Source: Gyrodactylus bullatarudis (lineage: Eukaryota; Platyhelminthes; Monogenea; Gyrodactylidea; Gyrodactylidae). Taken from it: DNA of 64,000 nt. The notes below the pieces were generated by a model. It was not told where the DNA came from. It worked only from the letters and a program-made list of their open reading frames with translations, and did not search any database. Shown here in pieces: positions 23,671 to 35,191 of the stretch (the first letter of the stretch is position 1; each line of letters starts with the position of its first letter). A program made the translations under genes and the position numbers. Location of the stretch: positions 558,001 through 622,000 of the forward strand of contig SSNU01000279.1 in assembly GCA_012064415.1 (NCBI GenBank). The letters are read 5' to 3'.

Positions 23671-26600
23671 ATGAAATGTATTTGTAACGATCATGCAGCT
23701 TGCATTACGAATATAGATAATGAATCATATTGTATCACGGATGGCGGTGGAAAGTGTTATTATGCTCAATCCTTAAAATTCAACTCATATCCTGCTAGTG
23801 TACATTCTCAAATTGATCAAGAGTCACAGTATTTTGATTCTTATGGATGCCTCAGTCATTCTGATGCCATTTTCTCCTGTAAAATAACCGATAGTTTTAG
23901 TCCATTCTCTCAAAACATTCATTGTTGTGACAGCGAAGACTTTTGCAATGCTTATCTAACTAAAATACCAATAAATGATAAAAAGAAAGATATTTTAGCA
24001 AAAATAATATCAAACAATCAGGCCAATATTGACAAAGATTACTATCCTCACATTATCGATGAAAGACTAAAGTTTCTGGATATACTTGAATTTTTCAGCA
24101 AACATGAAGGTAGTGAAAAACAGCCAGAATCAAAATCTCTTTCAATTGAAAGTGCCCAGACACTGGTGACTCTTTTGGCCTTGATTGGAGCGATTTTCGT
24201 TATTTTCTTCCTTATATTTCTCTTCACTTTTATGAAAATCTACCAGAGAAGATTTAAAAAGAAAAAATCTTCACCGTTTTTATGGATGAATAATGAAGAA
24301 GAGAATTCTCTGAAAAAGAATTATCAATCACTTCCCAAGTTTAATCTTTTCAAAGATGAATTCCTCAGTCAAGATCAAACATTTAACCATAATAATATAC
24401 ATCTTGGTCCGCTTATTGACACGGGAACATTTTATAATTCATTTCAAGGTGAGAAATTAAACCATCCCTTAAATAAAAGAAACGAGATACATAAACACTG
24501 TTTATTAAACACGAGGTCATCCAGTTTGCACAGATTCTTTCTTTCCCTTGGAAAATTTCACATTCTTCTTTCATCGTCGATGGAAAGTGTATGTGGAAAA
24601 TGGTTATCCTCGCTGTGACCTTTAATAAACAATCTCTCCTATTCCTACTACAATTGTATTAATTAGACAATCGGGTAGAGATGATAATTATATTTTCAGT
24701 TGTAAATTTGTATTTAAAAACTCTGTTTATTAATTTTCAGGTTATTACAATGAAGAAGTTACTTCTGTCAAAATGTTCAATACGCAAAAGATTGATTCGA
24801 TTCTAGCCTGGCAACGGAGGACACTAATAAACAGGGAGAAACTCCTGAGACATCAAAATATTCACGTAACATTTACAACTCAAAGTTTCCACGACACGAT
24901 CGGCCTTAATCTCCTAACAATTGAGAGTCTAGCCTCTTTTGGTAGTCTTGACCATGTCATGAGGAATTATTCATTGGATACGTCCATTTTTAAATCATTG
25001 GAAATCATTCAAGTCATTAGATATCGGGTGATTCATGGAATTTTATCGGCCATCTCATATTTTCACACAGGTTAGTCCAGTAATGTTTGACATTTATACT
25101 TATAACTTATAAGTTATAAGTAATTAAATGAATGGCCAAGGATACTTGAAAAAAAATTCATTAGGCTAGGGGAAAATTTTTAACCTCAGGACCAACTTTT
25201 CTGATAGAACTACTATCAATTCTAAGCATTATTTTGTATTGAACCATGTATCGAAAATGATTCTCCAATATGTCATTCGGTTTTAAAAATCCAAAACTTT
25301 TTCAAATCGCCGCTCAATTTTCAATGAATTTTTACCACGCAATCACTAAAATCCGGAATATCTTGGCCATTTAATGAGTTTCTTAATTTTTATTTTCAAA
25401 AATAGTAATCTTATCATGAAAAATAATTTCGCCCTAGCCTACTATCCACTATTTTTCATTTATTATAATAACATTTTTATTCAATTTTTTTTCTCTGTAA
25501 AATGTGTAAATTGAGATGAGACATCCTATAAATGAATTTCATTGAAAGTTTTTTAAATACATCATTTTTAGGTGTTAAAAAATAGAAAATCATCAATTAA
25601 ATGGCATTATTTCAATAAATGTTCACCCTTTGGATATTTCTCGGTCTAAACGTGCTGGAATAGGCACAAAATTGAGTTAAAGTCTAAAAGTTTCGTAATA
25701 AATTGGTGAATTTTTAACTTTCAAATAGTCCAAAGACTGAAAGTTCCTAGGGAAATTTACACTTTTTTTAAGAAATTAATCCTGAAAAAGAGAATGTCAT
25801 TTTTGTTTTTATATCTCGTTTATGTGTAGAAAAGTAAAGCCCTGCAAATCGAGTTTTCAGTTGAGACTGTCTCACGCATCATATCTGAAAAAACAATTTT
25901 CTATTTCAAAATTCATCAATGCTTTTCGATTAGATGAAAGCAAACTCTATTCGAAAGGAATGTCGTAAAATTAAAAACCATAAAAAAACTTGGTGTTGAA
26001 TAAATTTTTTATGGTACCACAGAGGAAAACAAATGAACTTAATGACTAATTTCTCTCTTTATTTTCACCTCTGCTCCTTCGTCTCAGAATCTGATTCATA
26101 AACTCGCACAGTTACTGTTAGTTTTGGTGTTGGAGACACCCAATAAAGTTTTATTCCCCTGTCTAATCCGAGGAGAATTTCACTCTCTAACCCCACTTTT
26201 GTTTATTTCATAATGTTTATTATCTAAAGAATTTGTCAGACTAGGGCTGGAATAAGTGACATCTAATTTCCTTTATTTGTTGTCATACAAAAAAAAGTAT
26301 TCAATCTGTACATTGATTAGCCGGAAGAAAACTTGAAGCTTCTCAACAGTTCAGATTTGTATTATTATATAGTATTAAATTTCTCATAGCTATATCCAAA
26401 AATTAGTTTGAAGTGAATTAAAAATGGAGAAAAATCATCTATTTAAAAATATTTTTGTTTCAATGAATATTTTTACTACGACGAGAAATGACTAAATCAC
26501 CATTTGCAGGCATATCATCAACTCTTTTAATTGAGAAAAACATGGAAAATTAAAGTGTTATATTAATTAAAACTAATCGTGAAATTGCACAAAAATTCGA

Positions 26601-29600
26601 ATAATTTAGTTGTATTTTTGAGGATTTTAGGAATCTGGGAAGAAACCAAGCATCAGATTTTGTAACTCTTGCAAGCTAATCTTCTTAAATTTGAATGAAT
26701 TTCACGATGAATGAATTTGTAAAAATATAATGTATTTAGGATGAAAGCAAACTAACTGTATTTGGTTGAATCACACCTGAGAAAAGTTTAATGTACAGTT
26801 TTAGAGGATTTAGATTCAATTAATAAAATATTCATTTAGAAATATCTGGTACCCGGGGTAAACTAGCCATGTCGCATCGTTCCATCTCTCCCAGAGTGTT
26901 TTATTTTACATCGAACTGGTCAATCTGTCTTGGCGGCTTTTCAAAGGCAATTGTCCCACTTCCACTCAAGGAAAAATTACCTGCAAACATGACCGAATTA
27001 CACCAGCGCTATCAGGAGCATGTGACATTAATGGAGTCCCTTCGAAATGTAGCAATTGGGGAAGCTCACATTGATAGTTTGCTCTCATATCCGTTGTGGT
27101 TTCCGATTTCCTGTGAGGTTGATGAAAATTGGCGATACACTCCACCTGAAGTGAGTTTTGTTTTAAATTTTTACCATTCACTCAAACCACTATTGAAACT
27201 GTTTTTCAATCAATTTCACGACAAAGATTACAATAGTTTGTACAATCTCATTAAATTTTAATGAATGAAAGTTGTAAATAGGAAACCAAAACTTTTTACA
27301 GGAGAAAAATAGCTGACATTTTTATTTTGTAATATTGATAAAGAACTTCATCAACTTGATCAGATTTCTCTAAACTCTAAATTACTCATGAATAGGACAG
27401 AAACTCAGGGGGTATATTTCTCGTAAAGGAATTGAAAGATGGCGAGAAACTCACTGTCGTGTGTAAATCTTTCAGGGTTAACCAAACAAAGAAAGTAGTT
27501 TATAAAACGGAAACTATTGTTGACATATTCCATGAATTAATAAGCATATTCCAAAAACTAAACAATAAAATTGCATCATAAAAGTATTTTTTCGCGTTTT
27601 TTCTATCTAGTATATGAAAAATTTCATCATTTCTGACTCATTCATTCATCATTTGTTAAGTCACACATGGGAAAATTGGTCAAGTCAATTGTGATACAAC
27701 ATAATTTCTATAATATCAAATAGAAAATAACATTTTGTGCATAATAAATGTGCATATATATGTACAGTTACACACATCATGGTGGAAGAAGGATAAAAAT
27801 ATAAACTCTTGAATAATTTTTTATGGTCTATTCTCTTACTTTTCCACAATGAGACATTTATATAGAATACGAGGGAGAAATACGACTAAAAGAGCAGCAC
27901 CAGAAGATGCTTATTGCCAATTTAGGCATTCTCCAACTATAGAAAGAACACAACATAAATAAGGGAGATTTTTCTATAATATATCCACTTGTACTGTATC
28001 ACCATTATCATACACAAACATGTATGGGCTTTGCTTCCTTACATCGTCATCATTCTGTCTTGAATTTATTTATTAACTACTATTATTATCATTATTATTC
28101 AAAGGAGTCTATGCTTAGTTGAGACCGAGGGTCAAATGTCATTATGAGTATGCAGGTCATTGAGCAGAGCAGGAAATGCTCATCATAGTTGTATTCTGTT
28201 TAACAGATTTCCTTCTTATTACAAGCTAGTATATAAGCCTAGAACTAATCTCGATGAATTTGGGAATTCATGATTTTTACAAAAATCTCATTTTCTCATC
28301 AAGCTATTGAAATTTTAAAAAGATTTTTTGGTAACTGATTCAAAATGTACACTTTCCAAGTTTATTTAGGTGTCTATTTATTGCATATTTTAATAATTCC
28401 AGGTTGTTCTCGAACGTATGGACGTTTTTAATTTCTATCAACACCAGCTAGCTGATATCTACTCGGTCAGTTTGGTCCTATGGGAAGTATGCCGATGGCT
28501 AGAGGGCAAACCCTTTCAAGAGGTCTTCTCTGAAGAGTTTGAGAAAAATGCTAAAACTTCCAAGGTGAGTTGAAAAAATCTTACGATAATCAAAAGAAGC
28601 GCCAATTCTTTTTTCCATTGATAATAATTGGAATCAAAATTAGAAAAAGCATTCGAATTTTGGGTCATTGAGAATGAAAAAATATTCGATGGATATAAAA
28701 CTGAGAAACAACAACCAGAGGACAGTAGATTCTGAAAAATAATTTATTTATTATCCTTGGCACCAGTGTGATCATAAATTCCTGGTTTTTATCTTGATGA
28801 ATATAAAATACTGCTTTCTTGTCAGATGCAACTCTGCAAAAAGTATAATATATGTTACCCTGCCCCTCTCTCTAACTTTGACATCAATAAAAAGTTGGGT
28901 ATTTGGCGCCAAATCAAATTTTTCTTCAATCGGGGAAGTAGTCATAATCTGGGTCCCTTTTCAAACTTTGCAAACAAATCTGATTAGTTTTTATATTCTT
29001 TCAAAGATTCAGGCATAAACTTAATTATGACTCTTTGGATGGCCACAGCCAAAGAACTACACATTAGATTTAATAGTAGTTGGAATGAATTTTGAGTTGG
29101 CACAGACAAAAACCCTATCACAAGACACATTCAATTTGAAATGTAATTTCTTTCTTTTTTTCTCAAGAAAATAAAAACTGACAAGGAATTGGTCAAAGTA
29201 ATGTACACAGAGAATGTAAATACTCGTCCAGTTATCGAACATGACTCAGCTACAACTGTGAAAGGTAAGTTGTTAATTTTTACAAGGTTTTTTCTTCATT
29301 CTCCATATTCCTGACTGTCAGTTTATTCAATATCTATGTATACAGTTTGATTTGTGTGTTTTAATTAATATTTTTGCTATAAATTTCTTTTGCTATTGAC
29401 TCGCGACCCAGAACAATAGTTTGTTTTAATAGGAGAGACGCCAAATGAATATCGCCATTATTTGATTTATATTCATCCATCCATCCATATCATACTGGAC
29501 TTTAGCTTGTATATATTCAATTCTGGTACTGATAATGATAATACGATAATGTGGAGTAGATAAGTAATACAAAATATTTTCTTTACCGAACATGTTTCTG

Positions 29601-30574
29601 GGCGATTTGCTAATTTGGACGCTTTTACACAAAAAAGGTTTTCATAAATTTTTCATTGTTCTGATAGCCAAAATTCATTAAAAATTTTCAGGAAAGGATG
29701 AGGATATGTAGCGAAGGGATTTTTGATAACTATCAGAATTACACCCATTGCTCAAAAATGTGAAGTTTATCAATTATCGTAGTATTATTCATTCAAAATT
29801 TGTTGGCGCGGGTTTAAAAATTGTAATTCTCAAATAGAATTTTGTATATCAGAACTAGGGCGGTCACAAAATAGCATTTTTTCAGAAAAAAATAGCACAA
29901 TTTTCAAAAAATATTGCATTTTTATAGCTTATGAAAATATGTAAATTATTTTTAAAAAATTTTTTCGTTTGGGTAAAACAGAAAATTGCGTCCAAACGTT
30001 TGATCAGACATCTAATTATGGAGCGAATGAGGTTAAATAACATCTCAAGTTTAAAATTTTCTTCGACCAATCAAAAAACTTCGGAACATGTCCTATTACC
30101 AGATTGAGACGCTTTAGAAACAGCTTAATTCAAATGAAGAGATGATAGTAATCAAGAAAAATTAGATTTGTTCTCATGTTACCATTTATCTGGAGAAATA
30201 GCAATTAATTAGTGGAAAAATAGCATTCGATTTTGAATAGCAGAAAAATAGTAAAATTATTTTCGTGAGGAAATATCCTTAATGCTCGAGAATGTTAATT
30301 TCATCAATCTCATTAAAATTCTAGCAACATATCAAAAATAGCATTTTGACCGCTCTAATCAGAAAAAAATTTTAAATTCTATAGGATTTTTCACTTTAGG
30401 TTGAGAAATGTATCACGCTAATACTAAGATAAATTTTTGTTTTCAGATCTATCATTGCTTACTCGGCGTGTGCTGAGGAGTTTACCTCAGTGCTGGTCAA
30501 AAGTTCCCGATTCGAGGATTTCAATTCATCGAATGATAGGCGACATTTTCCCAGTTCAAGGGGAGAAAATCTAA
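23671..30574 (+). CDS. TGF-beta/BMP-type single-pass receptor with a degenerate kinase domain (predicted pseudokinase), about 601 aa, signal-peptide exon not found
   Basis: Exons 23671-24448, 24741-25070, 26840-27150, 28403-28564, 29168-29264 and 30447-30574 join in phase. The ectodomain (1-160) has the receptor cysteine pattern, CxC at the start and CCDSEDFCN at 85-93. A hydrophobic span at about 164-188 is followed by a basic stop-transfer run. The cytoplasmic half aligns over a whole kinase fold: Lys270 (SVKMF) is kept, but the glycine loop is LIDTGTFYNSF, the catalytic loop is HRSISPRV (382-389) where HRDLKxxN is expected, DLG is replaced by GFS (402-404), and APE is PPE. The D of DIWxxG (DIYSVS), LVLWEV and the subdomain XI CW...R are retained. 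No GS box is seen. This pattern predicts ligand or receptor binding without phosphotransfer. Exon 1 opens in frame upstream to a possible acceptor at 23647, so residue 1 may be internal and the signal peptide lies further 5'. Confidence 0.82.
25300..25405. repeat. Dispersed repeat fragment, inverted partner at 50095-50190
   Basis: The segment with CACTAAAATCCGGAATAT and CAATTTTCAATGAATTTTTAC in receptor intron 2 is matched in reverse complement at 50095-50190. A weaker relative lies near 38900. No coding content. Confidence 0.6.
29856..30357. mobile_element. hAT-type MITE, family 2 (502 bp)
   Basis: The ends are TAGGGCGGTCACAAAATAGC and AAAATAGCATTTTGACCGCTCTA in inverted orientation. The flanking 8 bases are ATCAGAAC on the left and ATCAGAAA on the right, a 7/8 target-site duplication. 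It sits in intron 5 of the pseudokinase receptor. Internal repeats of AAATAGCA occur. No intact ORF. Confidence 0.82.
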
Positions 30575-32334
30575 ATTAATCAGAGAAAACCTTGTTCCTC
30601 AATTGTCTCATTCCAACGTTACAAAATCATTCAGATTGAAATTTAAAAAAAAACACATTTTCGATCAAATTCAAATTCTTTTTCTATTTATTAATTGCAT
30701 TTTTAAATAACAAATTCGAGTTTAAATAAAATCTCTCGGCTCATTTCTTGAAAATAGTCCAACTGATTCGATCATTATCATTTATCGTGTTTAATTCACT
30801 TATTTGAGTCCTATCGACTACCTAAATCACGTCAGCTCAAAACAAGAAAACCTGTAACCTGAGATATTTTTGACTAATTTAAATGCACCAGGACGTAGTG
30901 TGTGAACTATGGTGTAGAAATGTAAGCATAATTCGCACGTTTTTTCTGATTGATGCAATTTTCAGATCTGAATTTTTTCAATCTGATTTACGAAACCTCT
31001 TGTGCTCATTGAGTTGGAGTTGCTTCTTACATTCCCTTGCTGTCATTGGATAATTTGTCTGAACAACTTTGAGTATGGTTCGAGCGTTCACTTTTACAGT
31101 AAAGACTCAAAAAAGAGAATGAATTAAAGAAGCCATATTTTCATTTATTCGTAAAAAATAATCGAAAATAAAAAACAAAATTATTGATTTATTGTTATTA
31201 ACCCTAATTTTTATCAGTACTTTAATAAATACGAATCAAGAAATGATCATTCGAATCCGTCATTTCTATCCAATAATTCTTTTAACCTTATTTCATTACA
31301 AGTTTTCTAGTCCATTGAGCTTTAGACTTTGCTTAAAAATATTTATTAAACCAATCAGCAGCTAAGGTATTGAAAATATGGATTTCCAATCTAAATGAAA
31401 TGCGTATACTCAAGACGTTTAACAAAATTGAGAACCAAAGAAATTTTTTCCAAGGGTTATTGCTAAGATTGAGAATTTTCTTTGGTTTAATTTTCTTTCA
31501 TAACGAATAAACAATTTTTTGAGAAACCTAATTGCTATTTGCTGGAATAATGACAATTTTTTGGCCACAAATTTGGCATACTTTTTATCTCAAGATATTA
31601 TGTCAACAGGTATAGTTACTCGCTAAAAGTTTCTTTCTTTTTTTCCTTTATCTCTGCTAATGGGGTTTCAAAAAAACGTTCTCTATATTTTCTTGAAAAA
31701 TTTTTCATAAGCAGGTGATCTTTAAGCTAGCTCTTGAATAATAGATAGATCCTAAATTATTCATACCTCATTCAAAAGATTATTAGTTTTTCTCTCAGAA
31801 AATGGCCCCTTTAAACAAATTATTTTCAAATCCTTTTAAACAGAATTATAAATGTCCCTCTCCTCTAGTGTACAATGGCTACGGAAGGGTTAAGGAAAGT
31901 TGTTTTAATTTGTATGTCTCTAATTATCTGGTCTGCTGTATCAGGTAAATATTCCAGAATCATAATTTGTACTATGTATAAATGATTTTTAGGCATTTTC
32001 CTTGATGTAGGCAGAATACTGTGATAGTTTTTAATACAGGTAAATAAATACACATCATTGATCTATGATCATGAATAATTCGTGTGAAATAAAACATAAT
32101 ATTACACACGTACACGCCGGAGAGAGGTATGCAATGGCATGATGAACTTGAGTTATGTTTCTCCTTACTTCTTCTTTAATGGAAAATAAATACTCTTTAT
32201 ATAAATTATGCATTGGAATAGAGAACATGTGGTAAAGGGAAACAAAGCATTGTGTGAAATTTTGTTTTGTATTCAAAAAATATTTTTTTTAATTTCATAT
32301 ATACACGAATATACTTGAAAGTAGACTGGGGATT
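30575..32334. other. Intergenic region between convergent receptor and CWC25 genes
   Basis: 1.76 kb of AT-rich sequence holding both 3' UTRs. No gene, RNA or clear repeat was recognised. Confidence 0.4.
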
Positions 32335-33365
32335 TTATCGTCCAATGAATTTACTTTCTTTACTGCGTTGATTTCTCGCCGTCTTCCTATTCAAATTTTC
32401 CTGCAATGAATGATTCTCATAATGCTTCAAAGTCATGTCCTTAACAAAAGAAGCACCATGGCTCTTCTGGTCATTCTGAATTCTTTCTTGTTCTTCCTTG
32501 ACGCTTTTTTCATAATTTTTAGTCCTCTCATACCGTCGTTCTCCATGGACCTTGGCATCATTCATCATTTCTCTGCGTTTTTTTTCAATTTCCTCTTTAC
32601 TCAGCTTTGGTCGGTTGTTGCTTTCTCGTCTGTACTGTTTGTCATGTTTAACTGATGATGAAGATAGACGATTGCTTCGTGAATGGTCACCGTCTTTTGA
32701 AGGTTTTGGAGACTTTTCTCTGCTACCAGTGGAATTTTGTGTTTTTTCATGTCTCTTCTTGACAAAACTCAAGAAGGTCTCAACAAGTTCATCCCCAGAA
32801 CTTTGTGACTCTTCAGATTTACGGCCTCCACTATTCGAGCGACTCCTAGAACTCGTTGGGGAACGAGACAAGTCTCGACGATACTTTTTCTTCTTCTTTT
32901 TGTGTTTTTTCTTCTTTTCCTTTTGTTTTTTAATCTGAGACAAAAGTAATAAACGATTATAAATCATGAATTAATTTTTATTTAAACTCACGAGTTTTTT
33001 CAGCTTGGTTGCTTTGATGGAGTTCTGAAGGTATTTCTCTTGAAGAGCCTTCTCAGATTGCTTTATCAAAGTTAGAGGATCTTCACGAAATTTTAGCTGC
33101 ATGTCCATTCTGGCGAATCTTTGTTCAGGAGTCTCATCGTCATCCTCTTTTTTGTGAAGCTCAGCAAGCTCTTTCAAGTCTGTGATTTTCTTACCACATA
33201 GAAATTCTTCTGAATCTGTCTTGATTGGCTCGTACATCCATTTCGTTCCATTATCTCCATCTTTTTTAGAGTTCAAGAGCTCCAATATTTTCTGGCGTTC
33301 TTCTGGAGACTGAATTGATAAAAAGTATTAAAACTAACTAATTTCTCCAAATCTGATTTATTCAT
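32335..33365 (-). CDS. CWC25-like pre-mRNA splicing factor (about 314 aa), N-terminal domain not found
   Basis: Exons 33365-33339 (tentative, 9 codons), 33309-32992 and 32934-32335. The second exon carries the CWC25 core: a KWMYEP block (human DWMYQGP), EEFLCGKKI, FREDPL, and KLKKL. The third is a Lys-rich run (KKQKEKKKKHKKKKKK), an Arg/Ser-rich linker, then the C-terminal block LSKEEIEKKRREMMNDAK matching the family's LSAEELERKRQEMMENAK. Family role: a step-one factor of the spliceosome, acting with Prp2/Prp16 at first transesterification. The usual N-terminal Cir_N segment with the SWHP motif (about 60-70 residues) is not visible upstream. A candidate start gives MNKSDLEKL, joined through a 29-nt intron. 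Head to head with prefoldin 4. Confidence 0.8.
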
Positions 33366-33506
33366 TATTCAAGAATTTTCTGGATGATAAAGTGGCAAGA
33401 ATCCTTTCTGTAGATAATTTTTGATAAAAATTTCAAAATATCACTTTAACAGAACAAAGTACAAAGATTAATAAGATGACTTGTTTTACTAATCGAAAAA
33501 TTCGAG
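33366..33506. promoter_or_regulatory. Divergent spacer between CWC25-like and prefoldin 4 genes
   Basis: 141 bp separate the two proposed start codons on opposite strands, suggesting a shared bidirectional promoter for two housekeeping genes. No TATA box is evident. If CWC25 has further 5' exons, the arrangement becomes nested or overlapping. Confidence 0.4.
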
Positions 33507-33913
33507 ATGCCTAACGAAAGTGTTGTTGTTACTGCTCAGGATCAAGATAATATTAACAAATTTTCTCGTATCAACCAAAAGCATAAAGAATATCAAATAT
33601 TATTGGAATCTAGAAAGGTAGGTCACCTCAAAGACTTTTATTTATTCAGAAAACAAAAGAAAATTTAGAATTACTCGAGGATGATATAATAGAGGTTGAA
33701 GAGGAAACACTACCATATAAAATAGGAGACACATTCTTCATTTTGACCATGGATGAAATTAACGAAAGAATTGAAAATGAGAAAGAAATGATTGACAAGA
33801 AAATTGAGGAACACGAGAAGGATCTTAAACGATCTCAGGTAGACATGGAAAGACTAAAGAAGGATCTCTACGCAAAGTTTGGTGACAATATCAATCTCGA
33901 AGAAAGATCTTGA
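33507..33913 (+). CDS. PFDN4: Prefoldin subunit 4 (124 aa)
   Basis: Exons 33507-33617 and 33650-33913, joined in phase 0 across a 32-nt intron. Beta-type prefoldin layout: an N-terminal helix with QDQDNINKFSRI, a hairpin block LPYKIGDTFF, and a C-terminal coiled-coil helix ending LYAKFGDNINLE, very close to the human LYAKFGSNINLE end. Prefoldin is a cytosolic hexamer that hands nascent actin and tubulin to the CCT chaperonin. The length is near that of the human protein (134). Without splicing, the frame shifts inside the intron. The 3' end converges with Musashi. Confidence 0.93.
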
Positions 33914-35191
33914 ATTATTTGTATATTTGAAAAATATAATTTTTATTTACCCAAATATCTGTTTATCAGACTATAAAACGATATAAGGAGACCCTCTTTG
34001 ACCCCATTTGTATCCAAACTCCTATGATTAAGCAAAGGATGAAATATCATTCTAGGGGTCAGTTGTTTCTCTGATACGATTTAGATTTCGAATTTTTGAG
34101 TAAATTACTTCATCTATGCTGTCTAAAATTAAGTTTTTGTACCAACTATATGACTACTTTAAAGTAACTTTGCGTTAAAATGAGTAAGAAGTAGAATAAT
34201 CAAATAAGATTAGGATTTTATTTCATTATGATCACACTCGTCTTGTTTATATCATTAAACTGTACACTTTGTTTGTTGACTTGTTGATCAGGATCACAAT
34301 TAATTTTTTGTTTTAATTTTCAAAAATATGCATTTTTTATCAGAATCAGAATTTGGGTTGTTTGATCTTTTTGTTATTCTTTGTTTGTATTCTTTTTTTG
34401 TTGTTTCATTGAAAAATTCTTGGTGTTGCATTCACATTATTATTTGTTGTTCTTCTTGGATAAAGAGGCGTAGAGGTTGGAGAAATTAGTCAATTTTTAA
34501 AATCATCTTCATAGCACTTATAATATAATTCGGAATTCCCTTTTTGCTGGAGGTGTGAGACTTGGCCAAAAACTTTGTTTTAGTAAAACATTTGGTTACT
34601 CTTCTCCAATCAAGTTTTGAGGTAATTTTAAAGTTTTATACACACTTTGTATTTTCAGCTGCTTCTACTACAGGATCTTCATGTTCATAAAAGGTTTTTT
34701 CTTTCACTGTTATTGTTGAGAGACCTCTCTTTTTTAGATGATGAAATTGTAAATGACCTTTTTCTTTGTTTAAATGAACGTGAATAGATTTGGTGAATAG
34801 GGGGTAGATAGGTCGTTGAGGATGATTATTAACTTTAAATTTCAATTCGATGATCAAAAAAAAACATTTTCTCTTCAATTTCAATTTCCAATATGCATTA
34901 ATATGAATAATATGTAACAATAATAAATATATATATTCATGTAATTATATTATTAATAATAATAACATGGCCGTGGACATGTAGGGCTTTTTTGTTTGTA
35001 TCTTGTTGTGCTTGAGAGTTGGTTGGTATTTCTTTTTGTTTGACTTTTGAGCAACTTATCAAATATGACGAAAGGAAAATGATGAAATTTGCTGAAACTT
35101 GTGTAGACTGGTAAAAAGGGTTGTTTTGGTAGCATGGAAGATTTATTTCTTTAAAGCAAACAAGTCTGACAGGTTTGAGAAAGATGGAGAA
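33914..35191. other. Convergent 3' region of prefoldin 4 and Musashi
   Basis: 1.28 kb between the two stop codons, AT-rich with TTG/TTTGTTG-rich tracts on the plus strand around 34270-34450. Probably mostly the Musashi 3' UTR. A 94-codon minus frame at 34636-34920 has no recognisable similarity. Confidence 0.4.

Noticed and set aside
24449..24618. Continuation of receptor exon 1 to a stop (a short soluble-tail form)
   Set aside because: A good GTGAGA donor at 24449 and a kinase-fold exon in matching phase at 24741 explain the gene better. The read-through tail looks like intron translation.
34636..34920. 94-codon minus-strand frame as an alternative Musashi tail
   Set aside because: No recognisable motif, no convincing acceptor in phase, and it lies past the Musashi stop; treated as 3' UTR.
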